This document shows positions 31,954 to 40,310 of a DNA stretch of 64,000 nucleotides, piece after piece. The first letter of the stretch is position 1. Each line of letters starts with the position of its first letter. The translations under genes and the position numbers were made by a program. Below the pieces are notes generated by a model. It was given only the letters and a program-made list of their open reading frames with translations. It ran no database searches and was not told where the DNA came from. This stretch comes from Modestobacter lapidis (GTDB taxonomy: Bacteria; Actinomycetota; Actinomycetes; Mycobacteriales; Geodermatophilaceae): positions 1 to 64,000 of the forward strand of contig JABAKE010000015.1 in assembly GCA_019779905.1 (NCBI GenBank), written 5' to 3'.

Positions 31954-33441
31954 GTGCAGCGCAGCTGGCGGGTGTTCACGGCATCGTTGGTGCTGCTGGG
32001 GGCGCTCGCCCTCGCCGTGGAGGTCGTCCGGTCCGCAGCGGGGGTGGCCGCCGCGCCGGGCACCTTCGCGGTGGTGACGGCGACGGTGGCCCTGCTGGTC
32101 TTCTCGCCGATCACCGTCGGGTCCCGGGCGCGGGCGACGCACATGACGTTCGGCGAGACGGCCGGCGTCGTCGCCTTCGCCGTCCTGCCGCCGGCGCAGG
32201 CCGCGCTCTCCCTCAGCCTCGCCGCGCTGGTCCTGGTCCTGGTCCTGATGCTGCGCACCAGCGCGCACAACAAGGTCTTCAACGCCGCCTCCGCGGTCAC
32301 GTCCGCCGCGGCCGGTGGCCTGGTCGCCGCGGGGCTGCAGGCGTTCGGCGCCCCGGCGCCGGTTGCGGCCGCGGGCGCGGCGGTGGTGTTCGGCACGGTG
32401 AGCCATCTGCAGGTGGTCACCGCGCTGAGCATCGACCGGGGCGCCCTGGTGCCCGGCGTCGCCGCCGGGCTGCGGCAGCTCGCGGGCGTGGAGGCGGTGG
32501 GCACGGCGCTGGGCCTGGTCCTGGCGCCGTTGCTGCTGCGCGACCCGCCCGGTGCCTGGCGGCTGCTGCCGCTGCTGCTCGCACTCGCCGTGCTCAGCCG
32601 CCGGCAGGCCCGGCTCGCCGCCGAACGCGACCTGCTCGACGCGCTGGCCGAGGTCACCCAGGACCTGCACTCGTCGCTGCGCCACGACGAGGTGCTCGAC
32701 GCGCTGCACGCCCACGCCGACCGGTTGCTGCCGCGCAGCGAGGTGGCGCTGCAGCCGGTGCCACCACGGCGGCACCAGGTGGGTGTGCAGGTGGACGACG
32801 CGCCGCTCTGGCTGGTCGCCCGCAGCGGGGTCTCCCAGGTCGGCGTCCCCACCGAGCAGCGGGTGCTGCACGGGTTGTCCGCCGCCGCCCAGCGGGCCCT
32901 GGACAACGCCCGGCTGCACCGGCAGGTCGAGGAGCAGGCCCGCACCGATCCGCTGACCGGCCTGCCCAACCGGGTGACGCTGGTGTCGCACCTCGACCGG
33001 GAGCTCGCCCGCATCCGCCGGCACGGGGGCCGCGTCAGCCTGGCGTTCCTCGACCTCGACGGGTTCAAGCGGATCAACGACGAGCGCGGCCACGAGGCCG
33101 GCGACGCCCTGCTCGTCGACCTGGCCCGGCATCTCCGGCAGGCCACCCGGGCCGAGGACCTCGTCGCCCGCCTGGCCGGGGACGAGTTCTGCGTCGTGTT
33201 CGACGGGCTGACCGACCGCGAGCAGCTCATCGACGTCGCCGGGCAGCTCCGGGGCCGGCTGGAACGCGAACTCGCAGCCGCCGGCGTGGGCGTCAGCCTC
33301 GGGGTGGCGCAGGGCCCGGCGGACGGCGCGGACGCCGGCGGGCTGCTGCACGTCGCCGATCTGGCCATGTACGCCGACAAGGCCGATCCGGCCCGGTCGA
33401 CGGGCGGCGGCGCCCGCAGCGCACCCGACCGGGCCGGCTGA
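31954..33441 (+). CDS. membrane-bound diguanylate cyclase (GGDEF variant AGDEF)
   Basis: A 495-residue protein. The first 215 residues hold about six hydrophobic segments, then a linker with a possible degenerate GAF-like part, and a GGDEF domain from about 325. The active-site motif reads A-G-D-E-F (408-412), an accepted variant, and the inhibitory RxxD motif is intact as R-A-E-D five residues before it, so product inhibition by c-di-GMP is expected. D-P-L-T-G-L-P-N-R begins the domain. GTG 31954 follows GGAGGG. The frame is open far upstream, but only through non-coding-like sequence antisense to other genes. No EAL domain is present. Confidence 0.9.
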   Translation: MQRSWRVFTASLVLLGALALAVEVVRSAAGVAAAPGTFAVVTATVALLVFSPITVGSRARATHMTFGETAGVVAFAVLPPAQAALSLSLAALVLVLVLMLRTSAHNKVFNAASAVTSAAAGGLVAAGLQAFGAPAPVAAAGAAVVFGTVSHLQVVTALSIDRGALVPGVAAGLRQLAGVEAVGTALGLVLAPLLLRDPPGAWRLLPLLLALAVLSRRQARLAAERDLLDALAEVTQDLHSSLRHDEVLDALHAHADRLLPRSEVALQPVPPRRHQVGVQVDDAPLWLVARSGVSQVGVPTEQRVLHGLSAAAQRALDNARLHRQVEEQARTDPLTGLPNRVTLVSHLDRELARIRRHGGRVSLAFLDLDGFKRINDERGHEAGDALLVDLARHLRQATRAEDLVARLAGDEFCVVFDGLTDREQLIDVAGQLRGRLERELAAAGVGVSLGVAQGPADGADAGGLLHVADLAMYADKADPARSTGGGARSAPDRAG

Positions 33442-33445
33442 CCCT

Positions 33446-34303
33446 TCAGTCCCTGCGGGTGTGCAGTGCCGCGAACTCGCCCGGCGTCATCCCGGTGACC
33501 GTCGCGAAGTCCCGGATGAAGTGCGGCTGGTCGGCGTATCCGAGAGCGGCCGCCATGTCGCCGAGAGTCGTCGAGCGGGTCCGGAGCCGCTCGGCCGCCT
33601 CCTGCAGCCTGCGGCGCTGGATCAGCCACTTCGGAGTGAGACCGATCCGCCGGTGCACGAGCCGCTGCAGCGCCCGCTCCGGCAGGCCGAACTCGGCGCA
33701 CACCTGGCTGACCCGGGTGACGTCGCTGCGCGATTCCACGAACGCCACCACCCGGTTCACCAGCTCACCCTCGGCGTCGACCGGCAGGAACCGCCGCAGC
33801 GCGGCCGCGTAGGCCGCCATCGCGGTGCCGTGCGCCGCGGCGGAGCCGGGGCCGGGGGACATCGCCGTCCGGACGCGGTCGGTGAGCACCCGCCCGGGGT
33901 CGCCGAGCACCTCGGTCACGTCGACGTGCCGGTCGGTGTACCCGGCCATCGGGGCACCGGTGAGGAGGAAGCCGGCGGACGGGGCGCACATCACCCCCAC
34001 GGCCCAGCCGTCGCCGGAGAGCGTGGTGGTCGACAACCCGGACACGACCCCGTAGAAGCGGGCGTAGTCCGGGGCGATCACGATCAGGGACACCGGGTAC
34101 TGGAGGACCTTCTGCGGGGCCTCCCGACCGGGCGGCACCGACCACACCGGGATCCAGAACCGCTGCAGCAGGTTCCCGAACCCGGCCGGCGCCTCGTAGC
34201 GGTGGATGACGTGCGAGGCGTCGCGCGGGTCCTTGAGGTGTGCCCGCTCGATGCTGTCCAGCCGGGCCGGGCCGGGCTCCGCGGAACCGCTGTCGGATTT
34301 CAT
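33446..34303 (-). CDS. AraC-family transcriptional regulator
   Basis: A 285-residue protein with a C-terminal AraC-type double helix-turn-helix at about residues 180-280: V-S-Q-V-C-A-E-F-G-L-P-E-R-A-L-Q-R-L-V and the second helix ending A-L-G-Y-A-D-Q-P-H-F-I-R-D-F. The N-terminal domain (R-F-W-I-P-V-W-S-V-P-P-G) is of the DUF6597/AdaA-like type and may sense a small ligand. ATG 34303 is preferred to the TTG one codon earlier. It is divergent from a DinB-like gene with a 36-base gap, so the two are likely co-regulated. Confidence 0.85.
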   Translation of the reverse strand: MKSDSGSAEPGPARLDSIERAHLKDPRDASHVIHRYEAPAGFGNLLQRFWIPVWSVPPGREAPQKVLQYPVSLIVIAPDYARFYGVVSGLSTTTLSGDGWAVGVMCAPSAGFLLTGAPMAGYTDRHVDVTEVLGDPGRVLTDRVRTAMSPGPGSAAAHGTAMAAYAAALRRFLPVDAEGELVNRVVAFVESRSDVTRVSQVCAEFGLPERALQRLVHRRIGLTPKWLIQRRRLQEAAERLRTRSTTLGDMAAALGYADQPHFIRDFATVTGMTPGEFAALHTRRD

Positions 34304-34339
34304 CAAGACCAGGGTGCCGGACCGGTCGATGCTGAGGTC

Positions 34340-34888
34340 ATGAACCCGACCGCGAACCGGTACGAAGCCGCCAACCGTCCCCTGACCGCCGTCCTCGACG
34401 CCGTGCCCGCCGGGGCCTGGGGCGCTGCCTCACCGTGTGCGGGCTGGTCCGCCGCGGACGTCGTCGGGCATCTGGTGGAGACCCAGCGCGGGTTCCTCCG
34501 GACGTACGGCGCGGACCTCGGCGCCGCCCCGGACGTGGCGGGCGATCCCGCCGCGGCCTGGCGGGACCACTCGAAGCGGGTCCTGGAGGCGCTCGCCGAC
34601 GACGCGTTCGTCGCCACCGGGTACGACGGGCACTTCGGCCCGACGACGGTGGGTGCAACGCTCGAGCAGTTCTACGTCTTCGACATGGTGGCGCACCGCT
34701 GGGACGTCGCCCGGTCGGCCGGGCTGGACGCGGCGCTGTCCGAGGCAGAGCTCGACCGGCTGGAGGCCGGGGCCGACAGCTTCGGCCCCGCGCTGTACAT
34801 GGACGGGATCTGCCGGCCCGGCGTCGAGGCGCCCGCGGGCGCCGACCGAGCTACCCGGATGCTCGCCCGGCTGGGCCGGGAGGCCTGA
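34340..34888 (+). CDS. TIGR03086/DinB-like metal-binding protein
   Basis: A 182-residue four-helix-bundle protein of the mycothiol-dependent maleylpyruvate isomerase/DinB superfamily. Histidines of the metal site are seen in D-V-V-G-H-L-V-E near residue 44 and D-M-V-A-H-R-W-D near 119; S-P-C-A-G-W-S is the usual N-terminal signature. TIGR03086 members are actinobacterial and of unknown reaction; some relatives use mycothiol. ATG 34340 overlaps the promoter zone of the divergent AraC gene. The function is not assignable beyond the fold. Confidence 0.8.
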   Translation: MNPTANRYEAANRPLTAVLDAVPAGAWGAASPCAGWSAADVVGHLVETQRGFLRTYGADLGAAPDVAGDPAAAWRDHSKRVLEALADDAFVATGYDGHFGPTTVGATLEQFYVFDMVAHRWDVARSAGLDAALSEAELDRLEAGADSFGPALYMDGICRPGVEAPAGADRATRMLARLGREA

Positions 34889-35050
34889 CGGTCACCGGCT
34901 CGGGGACGGGCGCGGCGCCTCGGTCGGGTGGTGACCATCCGAGGACGCCCGGGTCGTGCGGTGCCCCGGAGATCGCAGTGGTACCCCTGTGCTACGAACG
35001 GAGTGCCAGCACCGAGGCGCTCCGCGTTCTCCGGCAGTTGAGGAGCACCC

Positions 35051-35521
35051 ATGGCAGACCCGGCCCCGGCACCCGCGCTGGCGCACGTCGCGCACCTGGA
35101 GGTGGAGGTCGGCCCGCCACTGGAGATCGGCGCCACCCCGGGTGGTCTGCGCCGGGTCATCCCGATCACCGGCGGCCGGGTGTCCGGTCCACTGCTCACC
35201 GGCCGGGTGGTGCCCGGCGGGGCGGACTTCCAGTTGATCCGCAGCGAGACCGAGACCGAGGCGGACGCGCGCTACGTGCTCGAGTCCGACGACGGGGAAC
35301 TGGTCTACGTGGTCAACCGTGCGGTGCGCACCGGGTCGGCGGAGGACATCGCGCGCCTGCAGCGAGACCTCCCGGTCGACCCGTCACGCATCTACTTCCG
35401 ATCCGCCCCGGTCTTCGAGACCGCGGCCCCGCGGCTGGCCACGCTCACCTCGCACGTGCACCTCGGCGTCGGAACCCGCCGGCCCCGCAGCGTGGTCTTC
35501 GACATCTTCCGCGTGGACTAG
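35051..35521 (+). CDS. DUF3237 family protein
   Basis: A 156-residue protein matching DUF3237: P-I-T-G-G-R-V-S-G-P-L-L-T-G-R-V-V-P-G-G-A-D-F and A-R-Y-V-L-E-S-D-D-G-E-L-V-Y-V-V-N-R. The family forms a beta-barrel and has no proven function. ATG 35051 follows GAGG. Its last 138 bases are antisense to the end of the converging MFS gene, an unusually long overlap. The 162-base interval upstream holds no other gene; it carries a GGTCACC/GGTGACC dyad (34890-34936) of unclear meaning. Confidence 0.8.
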   Translation: MADPAPAPALAHVAHLEVEVGPPLEIGATPGGLRRVIPITGGRVSGPLLTGRVVPGGADFQLIRSETETEADARYVLESDDGELVYVVNRAVRTGSAEDIARLQRDLPVDPSRIYFRSAPVFETAAPRLATLTSHVHLGVGTRRPRSVVFDIFRVD

Positions 35522-36736
35522 GGGCCGGCCGCAGGACAGCCGGTCGGCGACGGGCTCCCGCAGGCACCCGGCGACCGCCGTGGCCACGGCGAGCAGCACC
35601 GCGACCACGATCAGCGCCCGGAGCACGGTGATCTCGTGGCCGAGGAAACCGATCAGCGGCGGGCCGGCGAGGAAGGCGCAGTAGCCGATCGAGGCGATGA
35701 CGCTCACCCGGCTGGCGGCCCGGGCCGGATCGTCGGCGCCGGCGCTCATGCCGACCGGGAACCCCAGCGACGTCCCCGCACCCCACAGCAGCGCACCCAG
35801 GAAGGCCACCGGCGCGTTCGGGCCGAAGACGAACAGCACCAGCCCGACGACGGCGAGCCCGGCGAGCAACCTGACCACTGCGACCCGGCCGTAGCGGTCG
35901 AGCAGCCCGGGGCCGACCCAGCGGGCGACGGTCATCGAGGTCAGGAAGATCGCGAAGCCCAGGGTGCCGATGGCCTCCGAGGTCCCGTGGCCGTCGATGA
36001 GGGCGACGGTGATCCAGTCGTTCGCCGTCCCCTCCGCGAACGCGAAAGCCAGCACGAACAGGCCGATCAGCAGGGTCCGGGGTTCCCGCCAGGCGTCCAG
36101 GACGCTGCCGCCCCCGCCCTCGGGCGGCGTCGCGGTCTCGTCGACGTCGGGCACGAACGCCCGCACGCTCAGCGGAACGGCAATCCCGACGACGACGGCC
36201 ACGGCCAGCAGGTGCGTGGTCACCGACACCCCGAGTGCCACCATCGCCGCCCCGACCAGCGCCCCCAGCACGGTGCCGAGGCTGAACCCGGCGTGGAAGC
36301 GGGACATGATCGCCCGGCCGAGGTGCCGTTCCACCACGGCGCCCTGCACGTTCATCCCGACGTCCCAGGCGCCGTTGGCGAAGCCCATCAGGAACAACCC
36401 GATCATCAGCGGGACGACGCCGGCCGGGTGCCCGACGGCGATGACCACCAGGGCGACGGTGAGCAACCCGGACATGACGATGACGGTGCGCCGTGAGCCG
36501 AGCCGGGCGATGACCGGCCCGGACAGCGGCAGGGCGATCACCGAGCCCGCCGCGATCGCGAGCAGGACCAGGCCGAGGGCCGCCGGGTCGAGGTCCAGCC
36601 GGGTGCGCACCTGCGGGATGCGGGCGGCCCAGCTGGCGAAGGCGAAGCCGGCACCGAGGAAGGCGGCGTAGGTGGCGCGGGTCGCCGCCCGTACCCGGGT
36701 CGCCGAGGGGGCGGGTGCTGCGTCGGTGGCGGTCAT
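35384..36736 (-). CDS. MFS transporter with an extended C-terminus
   Basis: A 450-residue protein with 12 hydrophobic segments. G-A-G-F-A-F-A-S-W-A-A-R-I-P opens helix 1 and R-L-G-S-R-R-T the 2-3 loop, like the fucose/YbjJ-type group. Normal family members would end soon after A-G-C-L-R-E-P; here the frame runs on for about 45 residues (ending G-G-S-E-V-D-A) through sequence antisense to the DUF3237 gene. The tail is charged, glycine-rich and not transporter-like, so the original stop was probably lost. The start overlaps the TetR stop (ATGA), making an acetyltransferase-TetR-MFS operon. Confidence 0.82.
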   Translation of the reverse strand: MTATDAAPAPSATRVRAATRATYAAFLGAGFAFASWAARIPQVRTRLDLDPAALGLVLLAIAAGSVIALPLSGPVIARLGSRRTVIVMSGLLTVALVVIAVGHPAGVVPLMIGLFLMGFANGAWDVGMNVQGAVVERHLGRAIMSRFHAGFSLGTVLGALVGAAMVALGVSVTTHLLAVAVVVGIAVPLSVRAFVPDVDETATPPEGGGGSVLDAWREPRTLLIGLFVLAFAFAEGTANDWITVALIDGHGTSEAIGTLGFAIFLTSMTVARWVGPGLLDRYGRVAVVRLLAGLAVVGLVLFVFGPNAPVAFLGALLWGAGTSLGFPVGMSAGADDPARAASRVSVIASIGYCAFLAGPPLIGFLGHEITVLRALIVVAVLLAVATAVAGCLREPVADRLSCGRPLVHAEDVEDHAAGPAGSDAEVHVRGERGQPRGRGLEDRGGSEVDA

Positions 36737-37320
36737 ACGCCCGTCCCCGGGGGAGTTGCCGGCCGCACGGCGCGGGCGACGATCTCGCGGGTCTGCTCCC
36801 GGGACACCGGGTCGGTGGACAGGATCTTGTGCATCACCAGCCCCTCGACCAGGGCGTCCACCCCGCGGGCGGTGGTCGGGTCGACGAACCGCTCCAGCAC
36901 CCTGCGACTGCGCCGCATCCAGGACCCGGTGACCGTGCGCAGTGCGGGGTCGCGGAGCGCCGCCAGGTAGAGCTCGTAGGCGATGGCCCAGTCGTGCGGA
37001 TCCGCGCCGGCGTCGCCGTGGACCAGGTCGGTGACGGCCTCCACGACGTCATCGGCACTGCGCACGGTGCGGAAGTGCGCCTCGTACGCGGCGGCCATCC
37101 GCTCCGCGTGCCGGGTGAACGCCCGGGCGCGGAGCTCCTCGAGGGTGGTGAAGTGGTAGGTCAGCGAGCCCAGCGGCACGTCCGCGGCTGCGGCGATCAG
37201 CCGGTGGGTGGTGTTCGGAACGCCGTGCTCGGCGATCACGTCCAGCGCGGCGTCGACGATCCGGTCGGCGCGCTGCGGGTCGTACCGGCGCACCGGGCGG
37301 GCCCCCGGGGTGGCGGTCAT
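36733..37320 (-). CDS. TetR-family regulator
   Basis: A 195-residue protein: N-terminal helix-turn-helix at about residues 15-62 (I-V-D-A-A-L-D-V-I-A-E-H-G-V-P-N-T-T-H-R-L-I-A-A-A-A-D-V-P-L-G-S-L-T-Y-H-F) and a helical ligand domain. It is translationally coupled on both sides, its ATG overlapping the acetyltransferase stop and its stop overlapping the MFS start. It likely represses its own operon by binding the palindrome at the acetyltransferase start, with the MFS pump or a related compound as inducer system. Confidence 0.88.
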   Translation of the reverse strand: MTATPGARPVRRYDPQRADRIVDAALDVIAEHGVPNTTHRLIAAAADVPLGSLTYHFTTLEELRARAFTRHAERMAAAYEAHFRTVRSADDVVEAVTDLVHGDAGADPHDWAIAYELYLAALRDPALRTVTGSWMRRSRRVLERFVDPTTARGVDALVEGLVMHKILSTDPVSREQTREIVARAVRPATPPGTGV

Positions 37321-37886
37321 CCGACCGGGCGGATCACGCGGGCCGGGCTCCCGACGGCGACGACGCCGGCCGGCAGGTCCCGGGTCACCACGGATCCCGC
37401 CCCCACGACGGTGTCGGCGCCGATGGTGACGCCGGGGCAGACGATCACACCGCCACCGAGCCAGACGTTGTCGCCGAGAACGATCGGCTCGGCCGCCTCC
37501 CACTTGTCGCGCCGCGGCCCGGGCTCGACGGGGTGGGTGGCGGTGAGCAGCTGGACGTTGGGGCCCAGCTGGACGTCGTCGCCGATGGTCACCGGGGCGA
37601 CGTCGAGCACGACGAGGCCGAAGTTGGCGAACGTCCGCGCACCGACCGTCGTCAGGTAGCCGTAGTCGCAGTGGAACGGCGGCCGGATCTCGCTGCCGGC
37701 CCCGAACGCGCCGAGCAGGTCGGTGAGCACCGCGCGGCGGGCGTCGCCGTCGGTGGGGTCCATGGTGTTGTACCGGTGGGTCAGCGACTGGGCGCGTGCG
37801 TTGTCCGCCGCGAGCGCGGGGTCGTCGGCGATGTAGGGGTCTCCCGCGAGCATCCGGTCCCGCATGCTCCGCACGTCCTCAGTCAT
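37317..37886 (-). CDS. maltose/galactoside O-acetyltransferase-like hexapeptide protein
   Basis: A 189-residue left-handed beta-helix acetyltransferase of the Maa/LacA group. R-P-P-F-H-C-D-Y-G, N-F-G-L-V-V-L-D, catalytic-type histidine in L-T-A-T-H-P-V and the hexapeptide run I-V-L-G-D-N-V-W-L-G-G-G-V-I-V-C-P-G-V-T-I-G are intact. It transfers acetyl from CoA to a sugar hydroxyl. ATG 37886 is chosen: TACGCT lies 7 bases upstream, as for a leaderless transcript; an in-frame ATG at 37904 is the alternative. Together with TetR and MFS genes it may detoxify and export a sugar-like compound. Confidence 0.88.
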   Translation of the reverse strand: MTEDVRSMRDRMLAGDPYIADDPALAADNARAQSLTHRYNTMDPTDGDARRAVLTDLLGAFGAGSEIRPPFHCDYGYLTTVGARTFANFGLVVLDVAPVTIGDDVQLGPNVQLLTATHPVEPGPRRDKWEAAEPIVLGDNVWLGGGVIVCPGVTIGADTVVGAGSVVTRDLPAGVVAVGSPARVIRPVG

Positions 37887-37903
37887 GTGTACGAGCGTAC
37901 GCA
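37886..37903. promoter_or_regulatory. putative TetR operator TG-N-GTACG-AG-CGTAC-N-CA
   Basis: A nearly perfect 18-base dyad touching the acetyltransferase start codon and containing TACGCT, its likely -10 on the minus strand. Position and symmetry suit repression by the TetR protein encoded in the same operon. Confidence 0.5.
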
Positions 37904-37948
37904 TACCGGTCCGAGCCGACTCGCCCCGATCACGGCAGGCTGGGCGGC

Positions 37949-38458
37949 GTGCCCGCCAAGCCGCTCCCGGACGTCGTCGCCCCCGACCTGGACGTGCTGT
38001 TCTGCGGGATCAACCCCTCGCTGCTCTCCGCCGAGCGCGGGCACCACTTCGCCCGCCCGGGGAACCGGTTCTGGCCGGCGCTGCACCTGGCCGGCCTCAC
38101 GCCGCGCCGGCTGGCCCCCGAGGAGGACCGCGAGCTGCCCCGCTACGGGCTCGGGGTGACCAACGTCGTCGACCGGCCCACCCGCACGGCGGCCGAGCTG
38201 ACCCCGGCGGAGCTGCGGGCCGGGGCGGTCGCGCTGGCCGACCTGGTGGCCCGGTACCGGCCCCGCACGCTCGCCGTCCTGGGCATCACCGCCTGGCGGG
38301 TGGCGTTCGACCGGCCGAAGGCCGCCCTCGGCCTGCAGCCCGAGCGCGTCGGCGGCGCCCGGACGATCGCGGCGCCCAACCCCAGCGGTCTCAACGCCCA
38401 CCACCAGCTCGCCGACCTGGCGCGGCTCTACGCCCAGCTCCGCGACCCCGTGCCATGA
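37949..38458 (+). CDS. mug: mismatch-specific uracil/thymine-DNA glycosylase (Mug)
   Basis: A 169-residue protein, the usual Mug size. L-F-C-G-I-N-P-S-L near residue 16 holds the catalytic asparagine of the G-I-N-P motif, F-A-R-P-G-N-R-F-W lies near 35-43 and the second motif P-N-P-S-G-L-N-A near 150. Mug removes uracil, thymine or ethenocytosine opposite guanine, useful in a GC-rich genome prone to cytosine deamination. GTG 37949 is the family-consistent start. It is divergent from the acetyltransferase operon, with 62 bases between starts. Confidence 0.9.
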   Translation: MPAKPLPDVVAPDLDVLFCGINPSLLSAERGHHFARPGNRFWPALHLAGLTPRRLAPEEDRELPRYGLGVTNVVDRPTRTAAELTPAELRAGAVALADLVARYRPRTLAVLGITAWRVAFDRPKAALGLQPERVGGARTIAAPNPSGLNAHHQLADLARLYAQLRDPVP

Positions 38459-38495
38459 TCACCGCCCGGGCGGCGTCGGAACTGGGGGAGCGCGC

Positions 38496-40298
38496 ATGGC
38501 GGAGCGCAGATCGCGGTGGCCGGCGGCCCTGCTGGCGCCCGTGGCGGTCGCCCTGGCCGGGTGCACCGGGTCGGAGCAGGGCGAGGCGATCCGCTCCTAC
38601 GAGGTCGACGTCCAGGCCGCGGCCGACGGTTCGGTGACGGTCGAGGAGACCATCGACTACGACTTCGCCGACGAGGAGCGCCACGGCCTCCTCCGGCTGG
38701 TTCCCGACCGCGCGCCCTACGAGCAGACCCGCGACCGTCGCTATCCGATCAGCGACATCACCGTGCAGAGCCCGACCGGGGCGCCGGCGCAGACCGAGGT
38801 GACCTCCGAGGACGGCATCACCACCATCCAGGTCGGCGATCCGGACACCGAGGTCAGCGGCCGGCACACCTACGTGCTCCGCTACCGGGTCGCCGGCGTG
38901 GCCGACCCGGGCGACGACGCCGACCGGCTGGCCTGGAACGCCGTCGGAACCGACTGGGAGGTGCCGATCGACCGGGTCGAGGTCCGGCTCGCCGGGCCAC
39001 CCGGCGCGATACCCGTGGACGGGGAGTGCGCCGTCGGTGAACCGGGCGACCGGACACCGTGCCCGGCGCAGGTCGAGGCCGGAGGAGAGCTACGGGCCGC
39101 TGCCGAGGCGCTCGAGCCGGGGGAGGGGGTCACGGTGAGCGCGACGTTCCCGTCCGGCACCTTCCCCGACGCCGCACCGGTCCTCGAGGACACCTTCAGC
39201 CCGGCCCGGGCCTTCCGGCTGACGCCCGCCACGGCGGGCCTGGGCCTGGGCGGCCTGGTGGCGCTCGCCCTGCCGGCCGTGCTCCGGGCGCGCCGCGGCC
39301 GGCCCCGCGACGACCTCGACGCGAGCGGGGAGGCGCCGCAGCTGACCCCGCCGCAGGATGCCCGGCCGGCGCAGCTGGGCACCCTGCTCGACGGCCACGC
39401 CCAGCGCCACGAGGTCACCGCCACCCTCCTGGACCTCGCCGTCCGGGGGTTCCTGCGCATCGAGGAGCTCGACGCCCCCGAGGACGACCCCGAGGACGAC
39501 CCCGAGGACGACCCCGGGGACGAGCGGGCGGACGGCGAGCCGCCGACGGACTGGCGCCTGCTGCGGACCCCGGAGGCGGACCCGCGCGGCCTCCGCCGGT
39601 ACGAGCAGCAGCTGCTGGACGGCGTCTTCGCCGACGGCGACGTGGTCACCATGTCCGACCTGCAGTCCACCTTCGCCACCACCGAGGCCGAGGTCCGCCG
39701 CTCGGTGTACGCCGACGTCGTCGAGCTGGGCTGGTTCGTCGCCGACCCTTCGGCCACCCGCAGCCGCTGGTACCGCATCGGCACCGCGCTGCTCGTCGCC
39801 GGCGTCGTCCTGACCGTGGTGCTGGCGCTGACGAGCACCTGGGCGCTGGCCGGCACCGGTGTCGCGGTGGCCGGGCTGGTGGTCCTCGGGCTCGCCGGGC
39901 GGATGCCGCAGCGCACGGTGGCCGGTGAGCAGGTGCGCCGGCAGACCCGGTCGTTCCGGAGCTCGCTGGCCGGTACCGACCCGACCGGGCTGGTCGAGGG
40001 CGCGCGGATGCCCGACCTGGCCGGTGCGGCCCGCACCGACGTGGCCGTCCGGTACCTGCCCCATGCCGTCGCGCTCGGCGTTGCGGCGGAGTGGCAACGG
40101 GTGCTGCAGCGCGCGGCCCCGGGGCCGGCCCCCGACTGGTACGTCAGCTCCTCCCCGGCCAGCACCATCGCCGTCTGGCCGGCGCTGGTCGCGTTCTCCT
40201 CCCCGGACAACCCCGCGCTGACGCCCCCGGCGGCGACCGGCTCGGGCTCGACGTCCGTCGGTGGGGCCGCGGGCGGCGGCGGTGGCGGCAGCTGGTGA
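38496..40298 (+). CDS. DUF2207 membrane lipoprotein
   Basis: A 600-residue protein with a lipobox L-A-G-C at residues 20-23 (signal peptidase II type). An extracellular beta-rich domain (about 30-245) contains E-E-T-I-D-Y-D-F, the DUF2207 hallmark; membrane segments follow at about 250-267 and 430-475; the C-terminus ends in the glycine-rich G-G-G-G-G-G-S-W typical of the family. An acidic insertion (P-E-D-D repeats near 328-340) is encoded by 12-base tandem repeats. Function of the family is unknown. ATG 38496 follows GGGGGAG. The gene stands alone between mug and the convergent PucR gene. Confidence 0.85.
   Translation: MAERRSRWPAALLAPVAVALAGCTGSEQGEAIRSYEVDVQAAADGSVTVEETIDYDFADEERHGLLRLVPDRAPYEQTRDRRYPISDITVQSPTGAPAQTEVTSEDGITTIQVGDPDTEVSGRHTYVLRYRVAGVADPGDDADRLAWNAVGTDWEVPIDRVEVRLAGPPGAIPVDGECAVGEPGDRTPCPAQVEAGGELRAAAEALEPGEGVTVSATFPSGTFPDAAPVLEDTFSPARAFRLTPATAGLGLGGLVALALPAVLRARRGRPRDDLDASGEAPQLTPPQDARPAQLGTLLDGHAQRHEVTATLLDLAVRGFLRIEELDAPEDDPEDDPEDDPGDERADGEPPTDWRLLRTPEADPRGLRRYEQQLLDGVFADGDVVTMSDLQSTFATTEAEVRRSVYADVVELGWFVADPSATRSRWYRIGTALLVAGVVLTVVLALTSTWALAGTGVAVAGLVVLGLAGRMPQRTVAGEQVRRQTRSFRSSLAGTDPTGLVEGARMPDLAGAARTDVAVRYLPHAVALGVAAEWQRVLQRAAPGPAPDWYVSSSPASTIAVWPALVAFSSPDNPALTPPAATGSGSTSVGGAAGGGGGGSW
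39477..39512 (+). repeat. three 12-base tandem repeats in the DUF2207 gene
   Basis: CCCGAGGACGAC occurs three times in a row, with a fourth diverged unit after 39512. It encodes Pro-Glu-Asp-Asp units in a cytoplasmic loop. Confidence 0.9.
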
Positions 40299-40310
40299 CC
40301 GCGGGACCGG

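Noticed and set aside
35384-36736. MFS gene as two genes or a frameshift
   Set aside because: A single continuous frame covers all 12 helices; only the tail is odd.
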